In this document: positions 25,920 through 38,694 of the stretch, piece by piece
Position numbering within the stretch: position 1 is the stretch's first letter
How the letters are laid out: each line of letters opens with the position of its first letter
From: Tubulanus polymorphus
Lineage: Eukaryota > Nemertea > Palaeonemertea > Tubulaniformes > Tubulanidae
Length of the DNA: 64,000 nucleotides
Assembly: GCF_964204645.1 (NCBI RefSeq)
Contig: NC_134030.1
Location: forward strand, 14,224,447-14,288,446
Reading direction: 5' to 3'
Position numbers and translations under genes: made by a program
Notes under the pieces: generated by a model
Databases searched by the model: none
The model's input: only the letters and a program-made list of their open reading frames with translations
Told to the model about the DNA's origin: nothing

Positions 25920-26240
25920 TCTTCATTTACGACTAAAATTACAACATTGAATAGGATTCGTCTCAGGTAAAAATCGTTTTAATCTATTAAACATACTGAT
26001 ACTCTTAGATGTCTCACGTTGAACATCATTGATGTGATTCATCCATGATAATTTATTGTCTGTATTCATACCCAAAAGTATGTGCTATGATTCTGATCGA
26101 TATTAATTCCGCTAATTTTAATCGAAGTGTTAAGTGGTGGTTTCTGGCCAAAATGCCATGCCATACCTGGATAATTTATTAGCGTAATACCACGTGGCTA
26201 GTTTGTCAAGTTTGCTAGATACGGTCGAAGTAGTCTGGCA
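25920..26240 (-). pseudogene. non-LTR retrotransposon reverse transcriptase, C-terminal remnant
   Basis: Minus-strand translation in two frames gives KLDKLATWYYANKLS near 26,190, then a NHINDVQRE block near 26,030 and RLKRFLPETNP near 25,960. These match the region after the catalytic YADD of LINE reverse transcriptases, where a LGxxxDxxLxWxxHI segment is typical; here the equivalent is LGMNTDNKLSWMNHI. Stops and frameshifts make it non-functional. Confidence 0.65.
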
Positions 26241-26650
26241 CATGAAATCTAAAATTTGGCATTTCGTTTTCCAGAAATAATATATGGCTGGAATTTTTAC
26301 AGGGGATGAAGAACGTTCAGGGGTGTATGAATCAGACATTCATTACCATGGCAACAATGGCACTGTTGCTAAAATATGTTGTCATGGTTACTAAGTCTGT
26401 TTTCCAAATAATTTCTAAACCAGCGTAGAGCTTGACCTTTAATTCCATAGAAATCTAATCAATCAGTTGAGAATCACAATATCCGTGGTATAAAGATGAT
26501 GAGTTCACAACCCCTTAATCCTACTGACTCATCTTAGCCTCATAACAAAATTATAGTTTCTTTTGCCCCTTGTCTTGATAAATTCAAACCTACTCTTCGC
26601 CAATTTGATACCGATTTCATTGTAAAGTAAAAGAATAAGATTTACAATTA

Positions 26651-26896
26651 TTGCTCCCAATCGTGAACCCTAAGGTTCATTGTGGAGTTTTTAAAATTAA
26701 TTTTTCTGATTGTGACCTTTTCTATATCGGGGAAACTGGGAGAAATCTCAAGGATCGTATTAAGGAACATAAACGGGATGTTTTTATTCAGGTTAAACTA
26801 GAAAGAGGGGTTGCCCTTCATTCTTTGGAAACCGGACATAATTTTGATTTCCCTAGAGCCAAAATAATTTTTCCTTACAGTTATCTCACGAAATGA
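26651..26896 (+). pseudogene. GIY-YIG endonuclease fragment of a Penelope-like element
   Basis: An 81-codon frame. CDLFYIGETGRNLKDRIKEH is the GIY-YIG core (the first motif is replaced by LFY, YIG is present, Arg is retained in the KDRIKEH helix), followed by a VALHSLETGHNFDF block with the conserved His and Glu. Linked reverse transcriptase is absent, so this is the 3' end of an element. In Penelope-like elements this domain makes the nick used for insertion. It is truncated at the N-terminus, and the ATG at 26,651 is unlikely to be a true start. Confidence 0.7.
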
Positions 26897-29800
26897 CATT
26901 TACTTTTTATTTGTTTGCATTTATGATAATATATTTATCACAATAAGACATTAATCTGTTATTCAAGATTTCTTCAAGAATTTTTTAAAAGCAAAGCAAA
27001 ATTGAGATAAATTATTATGATTATTTATTGTCACCAATTTTATATAAATATCGGATTCTAGTGATTTTTCAATATGTCTGGCACAATTCCAGTATCTGAC
27101 ATAGCTTTACTAATAGAAATATATTTCCCAATAATTCAAAATAATTCAAATTAACTCTCGAAATGCTTATCACATGACCATCCGAGCCGGTTCAGTTGCC
27201 AGTAATCGTAACCGACATAAGCAGGGAAGCAACTGGGTGGATCTCATATCCCGCTAGTCGTCCTCAGTTGCTACGAATCGGAGCGCAGTCGACATAAGCT
27301 GGGCTGCGATCGCAGTTGCGTCGGTTGGAGTCGGTAAGCGTCGCGTTGCTTGTCGACATAAGCCAGCCTTAAGGCTTCATATAGTAACATAAATCATGAC
27401 CTCGATTCAATCTCCAGCAAGTTCTGAGAGTAACAAATTGATTGAAGCGGAATAATGGAGGAAAACACCTGGGTTGGCCAGATGAGCACTATTTTGTGTT
27501 ATAATTCAGGGGCTAGTTGTTCAAAAGTTGGTTGGAATATAGACTAGTAGTTTGAAACTGGATTAACCAAATATTTTTTCCATTGTTAGAGTTAACTGGT
27601 GTGCAAACATCATGGTTACAATGCAATTTCGACCCGTCAACTTAAGGCAAGGCCCAGAGCGAAAGGCCCCTTTAGCGTAAACAGATATTGATTGACAGAT
27701 TTCGCCGACAAGCACTTCTTTTTAATTTCTAAATCCAATAGAAATTGAAGTGGATAAATAAGGAGTAAAGATTGGACGCTTTGGGTTAAGGTACTGAAGT
27801 AAGGTCTAGGATCAAATAGGAATAAATGTCGCTGCCTAGTCTATGGAACTGAGTTTATATCATACGATGCATGGGAGTGGAAAGATGTAGAAACTCCCCG
27901 AGGACTCCTAATTACTATGATTATCAGCAAATTGCTCTGAGTGCTCGTAAAATTGTTAGCTGACCATGAGACTAACTGAATGGCCATGTTAGAAGGAAAA
28001 AACCAGTGTGGATTATCATCACACTAGTAAATCGTCCCCCCATGTCAGAGTTTAATGTAGTATGCTTTTTCTGGCGTGTCTACAGACCCTTGACTGCCTC
28101 CTTAGATCATAACTATTGCGTCAAAAATTTGGATATTAATTTAATAATATAATTATATTAATAATATATTAATAATACCACGTAGTAAACAGCACTCCGC
28201 CATGAAAAAGATGGCCATATTTTCATTGTCCCCGCAATGACATCATAACTATTTCCAACTAACTCCATTTATGAAACCATATGCTCCAGATTTAGCTGAA
28301 GCAATTTCCACACGAGTGGTAAGCTTTTAACGAAGTTCACCTTTGTAACTATAGCTTGATTTCTTTGTTTTGGTCGTCAATTGATTAAATTGAGTGTGCT
28401 TTCATAGATGCCTTAAAATACCTTAATTTTTGACAATGGAAATGGCCCCAGGAACTTTTGGTGACAATTATCAATTATTACACAATGCAGCTATGAAACA
28501 TGATTCAAATGTTATTGAAAGTATTGATTGGCAATACGCACACTGATAATTTTTATTTATAGTCAAAAGAAATAATCGATAGCTTTTCTTGCAATACCAA
28601 TTATATGCATGTTTTAAGTGTCAGCGCTTCATTTCTAGAATTTTCAACAGCTTACCCGAAATAAATGAAAGAACAAAATCCATGAACTTCGAAGATATCT
28701 ATGTATTACGTACGTAATTATTGTTATGGAAATGCTTCACAATATAGTATTAACCGGAAAGTGAAAGACAGACAGCCGTGAGGTTGATTATGCAGAAAGT
28801 TAAATACAAATCACCTATGCGTGAAATATAGAGCCATTATCGCTTTAGGTATTGATTCAACTGGGTGTTAGTATTATCATTGATACGACTTTCATAGATA
28901 TCATCTCACATGCGGTGAACACCAAACACATTGTTATAACAGCGATTGTAAGGAAATATCATGATGCATCTATGTAGGAATGTTTGCACTGGTAAGGTTG
29001 ATGAATTGATAATAAAATATCGGATAGTTGAAACGACATTTATAAACAAAACTCTACACTTGCCTGGTTGTATTTTATTTCTTCTTTTATAAGAAATAAA
29101 GAAAATATCATGGAACTGATCCGGCCGACAAAGTTTTACTTCTCACTTTCCACTTACTGATTTGACCTCATTTTCTCACTGATGGCAAGCCTTTTGAAAC
29201 ATCGTTTCTGGAAAACCAACTTCCAATGTTTGCATAGGGTTTTAAACGCGTGTGCCAGTGCCATCGAGTTCACGCATCACGCAAAGAGGCGCTATAAATG
29301 CTTATACTTAAAATCAATTCCTTTAATTAATTAATCCAAATGCCATTAGATAGAATTACGTTGAAACGGCTATTCGTAAAGAAGATCCTAGTGTTGGGGA
29401 TGGTTTTAAACAAACAGAAGCCTGAAGCAGAAATAACTATGGTGAAACTCGGTACGTGGTATTAGACACAGCAGACTGAAAGCTCAGATACATGCTTTCA
29501 CCAAAAGAAAGAAGCCGACGCAACCGTCAACCCCCAAAACTACCAATGCCACTCGACCAGGTTTCAGGTTATCGGGATGCTTTGATGGCAATGTGCTCAG
29601 TTTGTTGCTCGAACTCTCAGATAGCAATCTCATGATGGCAAAACGCGCATGATGTAACACCCTAAATAAGTATGTCATAACGCAAATTGCATAATTTATG
29701 AGTTTAACACTGATCATAAATCCTCCTAAACTTGGAGCTTCTATATTCAGGAGGTCTACTGAAGATGTGTAACTTAAGACACTGTGAAAACATGACAGCG

Positions 29801-30299
29801 ACTTTTAACGTTATAAATCAGAATATTTTGCTCGGCATCCGGTAACACATTTCAGTACCACAACGGATTCAAATTCTCTGTTTTTGTGAATACGTTACTT
29901 TACGATTAAATCAGCCAAATACGTTTATTCGTTAAACGACTTTTTCCGTTTCTAACCGTATGCACACAAATATGAATTCTAATCAAACATCATCAAACTG
30001 CATCACACGTGTTTTCAACGTTTGTTTTTCAGCGTACGTACATCTACTTTCCGCTTTTCTTCACCCAGTGCAACATTACGCATTTAGTCGACCATCGCCA
30101 CGCTCTGGTATCCGCTTCAGGAAATATCAATATTTTGTTTTCATCCTTACAAAAACGCGTAAAAACAAATCTACCGCGCAAAAACTTGTTGCGTATCGGG
30201 AATTTTGCTGGATTCTGTGTATATGCAGTAGGTAGTCAAGTCTGCCCATGCACACATAAGGCTTTGAAAACCTAGAATCGGGTAACTAACAAGAAACTG
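26897..30299. other. host non-coding DNA with a degraded MITE
   Basis: 27,180-27,370 holds repeated CAGTTGC..CGACATAAGC blocks akin to the MITE at 23,964-24,321. 28,130-28,175 is an AT-only palindromic stretch. A short palindrome TTACGTACGTAA lies near 28,706. Open frames at 29,484-29,717 and 29,960-30,275 show no domain. Confidence 0.45.
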
Positions 30300-30440
30300 C
30301 TGTTATTCCTCTTATTGTTATATTAATGTAAAATGTTTATGTTTTGTAAATACTATTTGTAAATATCACTCAGTACATCTCGACCCGAAAGGGTGTAATA
30401 AGTACAATAAGAGATTATTGAATTGAATTGAATATTGAAT
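30300..30440 (+). repeat. retroelement 3' end
   Basis: A stem-loop-like TCGACCCGAAAGGGTG is followed by AAGTACAATAAGAGATTATTG and a short ATTGA repeat tail. Such tails of short repeated units are typical of LINE/SINE 3' ends. The upstream coding part is not recognised. Confidence 0.4.
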
Positions 30441-31158
30441 TATAGTCTACCCATCTACTTGGAGAGGAACTTATTATCCTTGAGATTGCTTAAACCACAT
30501 GATTGTCGATGACCTTGGGAAATGTTTTATACAGTTCCTTAGGTTATGTAATAATTAACTGTGAGTGGTTTGGTAATGAAAATAATATTGGCAACATCAA
30601 TAAAATTTCAAGTGAATTGCATAACTAAGACTTGCAACATCAATAACTGGTATGTGATGGTTAATCAAACAAGTTTTATTCGTTTTGCTATCGTAGGCTA
30701 ATGGTGCATGATCGTGCATGTGTTGATATCAGTGAATTTGAAAATGCAGAGGCACCCGACACTTTATAACTGAATTCTGATTTGTTAATGTATAGTGAAG
30801 AACCCATATCTTGAAATACATTTGAAGTTGCTAATACCCTCATCTTCTCTGCAAATGGCTACTGATGAGATAGCAAACGTAAACCATATTTCATTGACAT
30901 ACCTAAAACAACTGCTTTTTATAAGCTTCAGAATCGTGAAATCGACGATTCAACTATTAATATAACATACTTTCTTTCACTCCTCTATTATATTACATAA
31001 CTGAGTATTTGTTACATTTGATTGCTTAATTACAGGTGAAATGAGGTCAGATGGCATGAAAATCGACTGTGGCTGACTAGTAGATATACTAGAGCTGAAA
31101 GCATTCAGCAATTTAGGAAATCCTAGACTCATAATCAAATTTAAGTATTTAAGTGTAA

Positions 31159-31347
31159 GTACGAGACGAGTATAGGTTAACTATTTATTTGACGCTAATG
31201 AATAGAATGAATAGAATAGAATCTAATGAATAGAAGCTTCATCAGGTGAATAAGTATAGTCAATCACCTGATGAAGCTTCTATTCATTAGAAGCGAAAGC
31301 TCGTGCGTCAAATATATAGTTAACCTTTACAGTACTACTCGTCTCGT
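31159..31347. repeat. foldback element with about 90-bp arms
   Basis: An arm from ACGAGACGAG to CATCAGGTGAAT is mirrored by ATTCACCTGATG-like sequence to CTCGTCTCG. A single arm-like copy lies at 3,040-3,130. Confidence 0.75.
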
Positions 31348-31669
31348 TACTTATATTAAACCTGGTTAACACGGCTACTCTACGAATATTCTAATCAAAT
31401 TCTGTGAAGTCAGTTAAGGTCTTTTGCTCGAATCAAGTTGAGGGCTCAGGTGCCTAAAATTCAATTCCTCGATGTCCCTGTAATGCCGAGTACGATGGAG
31501 TTTACACACTGAAAAACATTGGGCTCAGTAAGTGAATAGGTGAGCAATATAATGACCACGCTGCAACTGAGACGAAAGCAAGTTAGACTGCATTGCTTCG
31601 ATGCTTTAACAAACCGACTCCTAAGCAATGTGACCTTCAAAATCAAATGTAAAATATAGCTTTAGAGCA

Positions 31670-32280
31670 GCAATAACAGGTTTTCTGACATTTTACATAC
31701 ATTGCTTGGGATTCCATCAGTTATTATTTTATAATAATATTGATAATTAGTGCTTTATTGGCGATCTACAACTTAACATATGTATGTATTCAAATATTTC
31801 AATAAAACACGTCTTTTATCGAATTAACATAGATATATTCTGATCTCTGTTTAACGTCAACTCATCGGAATAAGATTTAGTTGTTGATAGAAGAAATCAA
31901 AATCTTTAATGATGTGATATTATCAAAATGCTTCACGAATGCATGTTAAAATCAATTAGCATTTATTGAGTACAGGTAGATAACACCAAAAAACATGGTA
32001 TAAGTACATATACACAAGTGCCATATGCCAACGGGTACGATTAGTTCACGCAACTCCCAACGGAACTATGAAAGCGCCAAACAATTAAGGTACATCAGTA
32101 CTTTTTACGTGGTAGCCCTTGTGAATCCACATATCCCGGATATGTGTCGCGCTCCTTCAAAACAGTCGTATGTTATAAACTGATAAGAATTATTTTGGTG
32201 AAATTATTTGTGTGCTTCCCTGTGGGACATTTAAACCAGCAAGACAGAAACCCGTTGTCGCTGCTTTGCAGCTATTTTTT
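31670..32280 (+). repeat. dispersed repeat family R2, copy b
   Basis: Second copy of 19,930-20,575, same orientation, with small indels. Confidence 0.8.
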
Positions 32281-33235
32281 GTATTACATTCCTTTGAAAG
32301 ATACATTATTATCTACTGAGTGATTCATCTGTTATGGAGCAATTTTAGAATCCAGGAGTCGGTAATAAATCAAGCCTTACTTGAAGATTTTCATGATGGT
32401 TTATGATTCAAAAGGAATGCTTTTTTCGATGATCCACTGTCGTTTCAAATCATTCTTTATCTTTAACTTTGGTAAACCACTTATCTCAAACGGAGTTCCA
32501 AGCATCATTATGAGTCCCGAAAATCAGCGAGACAACAAGGGAAATTTTTAGCTTTTAAATTAGCGTACATTAGAATAAAATCTTTCAGTATGAGGGGTCG
32601 TTTTATGTGTTTGAAAGTATTTTATTTTGTTTAAGTCACTGGGAATGATATATGCGTAATACATGCAACTTGCTCGGTTATCCTTATCTCTATCTGTTAT
32701 CATTTTCTGTAATTTAAACACACTTGAGGTTTCGTTTCCGCGCACGTATAACTTGACAGAAAAAATATAAATTCCTATTGCCAAAATCATGAAATGTTTT
32801 TTATTTGAATACTTGAACGGAATGTACGTTAAAAACGCTAAATATGGATAAAAACCTTGACACACAGAGTCAGGATATTCAAGAAAATAGATATTCGGTT
32901 TATTTGGCTACCGATTTTTGTTAAACGGAAATAACTTTTATAGCGTGGGTTGAAGAGTGGTTTTGTCATTTGATCCATACAGCTGACAAACTTGATAAAA
33001 TCAAATAATGTTCTTACTCGACTTTTGCATACAAACGAAAACTTTGGCCCAAGTCCGATATACGACATTATAGTGCAACGTGTAGAGATACTTTTGGAGT
33101 AAATCGGGGAATTAATGCGCAAGCTGAAATATAAAAGCGTAGTAATATGGAACTAAAAGAAGTTCCATGAAAATAGATCCTTGATGGGGATCATATTTTA
33201 CAGCTGATGACACGCGACACCTTACATACTAGAGT
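32281..33235. other. host non-coding DNA
   Basis: Two overlapping minus-strand open frames of about 100 codons have no recognisable domain and ordinary base composition; not accepted as genes. Confidence 0.4.
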
Positions 33236-33425
33236 GATGACTCTAAATGACGGTGACGACTCCACAGGACGGCTGACAGCTGACACCCTACATAACAGTT
33301 AGGTGATGACTGCACAGGACGGTTGACAGGTAGACACCCTACACAACAGTTAGGTGATGATCGCACAGGATGGATGACAGGTAGACACCCTCAGTAAGGT
33401 GATAACTGTACCGGACGGTTAACGA
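33236..33425 (+). repeat. minisatellite, about 60-bp unit, 3 copies
   Basis: GTTAGGTGATGA, CACAGGACGGTTGACAG and GTAGACACCCTAC recur at a spacing of about 59 bp. Confidence 0.75.
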
Positions 33426-33737
33426 CTGGCCTCTCACCTAGATTCCGTGTGAACGCGTATACTAATCGTCTAGTCTTCTGTTTCGAGGACATCTTCCTAA
33501 TTAATTATTCCCAAAAATCAATTGATATAATATTTTATATATCATTTAATTATATACTAGCAGGAAACTTGTCTTCGATAGGTTGGTTGATGTGCAGACA
33601 TACACGATCAGTGGAGACATACAGCAGCGTCACATGTCTATAATATTAAATGATATATTCATGTTCCTTAACAGAGAAACAGTATCCCAACTGCCAATGG
33701 TATAGTTCACTGATTTTTGAATTGAAGCCTCATAGTA

Positions 33738-33776
33738 ACCCTTAACTCTAAACCTAACCCGAACCCTAACCCTAAT
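33738..33776 (-). repeat. short degenerate interstitial telomere-like array
   Basis: ACCCGAACCCTAACCCTAA and preceding CTTAACTCTAAACC are six imperfect CCCTAA-type units, as in the animal TTAGGG telomere repeat. Confidence 0.5.
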
Positions 33777-33959
33777 CATTCACATTTTAAACTATGCTAA
33801 AAACCTTCCCAAGGTTATTTAGGACCGACGATTTGTCAAATCAACATAAAAAACCACCCTTCCACCAATTTTAATAGCTATCTAGATATATTATATTTGA
33901 ATGTTATATATACATGCCTTTTTGTGTTTCGAAATGTTGATATCATCGCAACTTCATAA

Positions 33960-34165
33960 CACGCAATGGATTTATGAGAGACAATGAAAATTATGAAGAC
34001 AAATAGCAGTTAAAGGGGTGGAAAAACTGTTATACTTCAGTGCTGGATGACGGGTTGATAGGTTGCCACCTGTTCTCATAGTTTACTTTAGGTGTCGACT
34101 ATCAACGGTCAACTGCTGTGAACACTGACCGAATTACGCAGTGTAACTCTACGCACGCACTATAA
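33960..34165 (+). repeat. dispersed repeat family R4, copy b
   Basis: Second copy of 12,765-12,925, same orientation, diverged. Confidence 0.55.
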
Positions 34166-34429
34166 TGTCGTATACTGGACTAGCGCCAAAACTTTTTAGA
34201 GACCCATCTAAATAATTTAGGCAGAAATAACTGGCTACGTAAACGTATCATCCAATTCCGGAAATAGAAACTGGTCTACATTACCGTCCCTTTAGTATTT
34301 CAATTCGACATAGAACAAGCGGATCAAGTACATTATAGCATTAAATAGTTCCAGTGGAGTCTAATCACTTCGGACTATTTTAAATGAATCCGCCAATATT
34401 GGACTGATTTTAACGTCGACTGATTTTAC

Positions 34430-34540
34430 TAATGGACAATGTCTACAATTATAAATGTCGGCCGATTTTACTCGTCGACAATGTCAACAATCCTGATCGT
34501 CGACTGATTGTACCCGTCGACAATGTCTACAATGCAAGCA
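34430..34540 (+). repeat. minisatellite of CGTCGACAATGTC units
   Basis: TGGACAATGTCTACAAT, CGTCGACAATGTCAACAAT and CGTCGACAATGTCTACAAT, each preceded by CCGATTTTAC-like sequence, at about 45-48 bp spacing. Confidence 0.7.
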
Positions 34541-34615
34541 AATTTCTTGAACTGTCAGAACAGTTTTCTGAATAGTACTGAATCCAGTCATTTATATAAC
34601 GCTTAGAAAACGAAT

Positions 34616-34835
34616 ATTCCCCTCTTTAGAGTTATGGTGGGACCGTGGGGCGTAGACCGTTTCAAATATTCCCCGCCGTAGAATTGCTGGGATCGCAGTG
34701 CGTAAACTGTTTCAAATATTCCCCTCTGTAGAGTTGGCTGGGATCGTGGGGCGTAAACTATTTCAAATATTTCCCTCTGTAGAGTTGCTGGGATCGTGGG
34801 GCGTAAACTTTTTCAAATATTGCCCTCTGGCACTA
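34616..34835 (+). repeat. minisatellite, about 56-bp unit, 4 copies
   Basis: Units share CCCCTCTGTAGAGTTGCTGG, GGGGCGTAAAC and TTTCAAATATT. The open frame 34,698-34,916 is made of these repeats. Confidence 0.9.
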
Positions 34836-35124
34836 TTCCACGCTATACTGGACTTGAACATGCAGTTTAAATCAAACTCAGTGCAAGATGAAAACCATAT
34901 AGTTCGAATTACTTAATCTATGAAAAAGAAGAGTCACTTAACTTAGCCGGGGCCAGTTTCAAGAAGGGTATTGATTATAACTCTTACATAAGCTTAAATC
35001 ACTTGTCATATAGTACACAATATAGAGTAACTGTTAAAATAGGTTGTTATAGTATTTTAGAAACCAAATTTCACGACGATCGGTTTAAAACGAACTGGAG
35101 GCGGATCCCCATTCATAAACGTAG

Positions 35125-35126
<2 letters not shown>

Positions 35127-35210
<84 letters not shown>
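35127..35210. repeat. (AT)n microsatellite, about 42 units
   Basis: Uninterrupted alternating AT. Open frames across it on both strands are artefacts. Confidence 0.98.
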
Positions 35211-35212
<2 letters not shown>

Positions 35213-36374
35213 TCATTATGTTGGACTACTACACTTTTTATTAGTTTTTCTCTTAATACACTATCATCATCAACAGTGGGGGTAAAAGAACGGTGGCTAG
35301 CATCATCAACTATGGGGGTCAAAGAACGGTGGCTAGCACTGGTTACGTTCATGTATATTAGTTTTATTGAATGAAAACAGAAATAAGCATGCATTTCGAC
35401 TGATGTACGTGCGCACCTACATTTTGCCAGTACTTTTACAGCAAGCGATAAAAATATTCGAATAAAAAACCGATAAATATCTAGTCAAATTATAAGTAGA
35501 GTGATGCGGAATTCAGCGGAGACTTTCAGCTATTCTATTTGACGAATATCATAAATCCACCTCAAATTGACCGTGAAAGGCTAATTTATTATTTCCATTC
35601 AGTACAATTCAAGAAATAATTATCATAACAAACTCGAATAATTCCTTTTGACGGCACTTGTCTGACATTTATTGAATTCTTTACCGAGTTAAATTGATAG
35701 TTTACGCGCTTTATCATTTTTGACATGTAGAAAACAGAAATGTGCCTCACCGATCATATTGTAACGGCGCATAGTTACTAACACTCGGTTGCTAAGGTGT
35801 CATAAATGGAGATTACTTTTGATTGTTTGAAAGTTAACCGCGTAGTGAGAAAGTGCTGTGTTTGAAAAGTTACGATCTACCCGATAATATTCTATCAGTG
35901 GAAAGCAAAGACAGATCCTGGTGCGAGAGTTCATCATATTCATTCTGACCATTGAATTCGCTTTTGAACTCAAGTCATTGGCCACTTATAATGTTGGTAT
36001 TGATGTGTCAGTCTGGAATTGGTAATTTACTAGTGCTGATTTGTTACGGATAGTGAGAAACATTGATTAGTAAATTTTCATATACCATCTCGAGACGAGA
36101 TAAAATAACGCATCTTGATTCACCGCTGAACTAATATCATAGAAATATAGATAATCAGTACACCTAATGAATTAAGCAGTTTTGTTGTATCAAACATCTG
36201 GAATTTGGCGGTCGAATATTGACGAAAACATTTATGTAATAAAAATGTAATTTAATCGTGAATCCTCGTATCAGAATGTCTGCACAATTATCTCATCTAA
36301 GTTAAATATTTTCTACAGTTCGATTAATTGCCTGAAATAGATTTTTGAGTTTTTCTTTTTTCGTGAAAATGTAG

Positions 36375-36527
36375 CCCTGGGGCTGGTTCAATAGTCGTGG
36401 CTATGACTTAAGACTATCCAGTCTTAGACTATCTTAGTTCTATAGCTAATCTAGCAGCTTAAGACCAGTCTAAAGATTTCTAGACCACTTTTTGGACTTA
36501 AGTCACGACTATGGAACCGTCCCTGGG
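36375..36527. mobile_element. about 150-bp MITE
   Basis: Inverted ends GGCTGGTTCAATAGTCGTGG / CACGACTATGGAACCG and repeated GACTTAAG and GTCTTAGACT blocks inside. Non-coding and non-autonomous. Confidence 0.7.
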
Positions 36528-37219
36528 TTTTTTTCATGACCATGCCCATACGCCATTGGAAAATATATTTTCCAATATATCATACATGTTATTGCGTTGT
36601 CGCATATTTGTTTTGAAATGAAATTCAAGGTTTATGTTACGATTTGATTAGTTAATAACGTTTGGTGGCGAATTCCAAGAACAAAATATCTTGCCATCAT
36701 AAAAAGATGTACTAGTAGGAGGTTTCATGCGTTCTTGCTCAAAAGTATAATGAAATAATTCCCTGGAGGTATCCAACGGCGATGGCCTGTATTTAGTATG
36801 GTATGAATCTTTGTACTTTTTCAACACGGTGACACAAACATGTACAAATCAGTAGAAATGTTTTCCGAAGCATTGTCTCTGCATCGTTATGCAGTTATCA
36901 GGAGCATCGCTCAATGAGCACCATCACCATTCAGTATATGAAGTCCCTAAGCCTACCTTTTATTGAGTATGTACAGAAAATAAATATTCTATACATTTTA
37001 TCACCCGACCTTCCAACGGGATTGTCCTACTTCATTCTTGACCTTAACGTCAATCTTCAAAATTAGACGCAACGGAACATGATTTCAGAATTTAGTTTCT
37101 AACGTGACTTCCCGTTTTTAGGGGAATTGGTCAATAAGCAGCTAAATTCAAACTGGGGTTTGTTGTCAAACTGGAGCCTATATAGTAAGAAAATTAATTG
37201 TAGAAAGATCGCAACTTAC

Positions 37220-37480
37220 CTGCTTTACTCTATCCTAACGTAATCTGACAAAACCCTCGGCGATCTCCGAGACTTCTCAGAAAGATTGAAGAAAAATACT
37301 GATCTACCCTGGTGACGAGACTAAAACTAATTGTGCCCGTTTCTCTAAGTACATATATTTATATATTAGTCCGCTGTTATGCCGTCGTTACTCATGCAAT
37401 ATGACGAGAGATGCTTCATCAAAACATCAAGCTTTAGTTCCGCGCGCGTGCGAGCTCTCACTCAAACGAGTGACGTCACG
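37220..37480 (-). promoter_or_regulatory. candidate minus-strand promoter and 5' UTR exon
   Basis: On the minus strand there is a perfect CRE (TGACGTCA) near 37,471 in a CpG-rich stretch, then a TATA-like ATATATAAATATA at about 37,352-37,368, then about 105 bp without ATG ending in a consensus donor GCAG|GTAAGT at 37,220. The spacing fits a metazoan promoter with a non-coding first exon. The downstream exon was not found. Confidence 0.4.
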
Positions 37481-38690
37481 CGTCCGATCGGCGGAACAGT
37501 TGATCACCTGATCGGAAACTGGGCGTATTTTACCAGTGAATGTTTTATGGAGTTGTTCGAACGAGGTTGTCGAGTATCAGCAAAGCCTGGTTGTTGATAT
37601 CCCTCTATTCTTAAACTGAGTGCTCAAATGGCTCCATAAGTCTCCGTTCTCAATCATACTATACACTTACCGGTCATGGGAAAAAATCTCAATAACTATC
37701 CAAACTTTCAGCTAGCATTCAAAATGGCGATGTGACAATCGCAAATCTATCAATATAATGTAAAAGCAGAAAAATAAGAAACAGTTATTAAATTGGAGAT
37801 ATCGATTCCAACAAAACGCATCCCCTTTAGAATTCTTAATCTATCAATACATTGAGTCGTTGAAAATCTGAACATTCTATCAGAAGATATCGAGATAGAG
37901 TATTTGATTATTCAGAAATTATTTTGCTATAAAAAACAATAATCAATCACCTTCGAATATCCATTTTAATATCTAATGTCTAAGTTGAGTCAAAAATGGC
38001 ATAAAAGAAGGTTATACCTAGAATAATATTTCGTCGTAAAAATAGTTTCGCGATTAGTGACTATTTCGAACCAAACAAATCTTATATGAAATCGTCATAT
38101 TTCATTTCATTTGGAGTGAGTACTAAACTGTCGGAGACTTTTCTACGTGCTAGGTGAAAGATGAAAAATGGCAATGAGTTACTTGATCAATTAGAAGTAT
38201 CTGTTATTTTGGAATATGTCTTTGGAACAAAGATGTTTGAATATTCATTCTAATTTGTTCGACACGACTGAACAAGAATTTAACCGAAACTATGCAGAAA
38301 ATTGAATGAAAAGATTTATGACATTAATCATTGTGGACGTATTTCCACCTGAAAGCATACTAGCAGAGCAAATGGGTAGAAATTGAACTGGCGATCACTC
38401 AGAAAATCACTAACGTAATTTCAAGTGAGGTAACGTTTAAGACTTAAGTGGTTGGGTATTTAAACGGATTTCGGTCGAGCCGCTACGGAAATAGCATGAT
38501 TTAATAACCAGCATTGTAAGCGTCGGTTTTCAGCCTGTAGCACTGACTCAATATTAGACGCTAAAAGTGACATTAAATATTGACTGAATGGGTTGTCGCC
38601 GATCTCTTCGCGAGAGTGTCGCCATCTCAAATAATAGAGAGGCCTGACCGCAATAGGTTCAATACATACAAAAACAATGTTGTTTAAATC
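37481..38690. other. host non-coding DNA
   Basis: No feature recognised. Confidence 0.45.
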
Positions 38691-38694
38691 GTCC

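Noticed and set aside
34698-34916. 72-codon repeat protein
   Set aside because: Made of the 56-bp minisatellite units.
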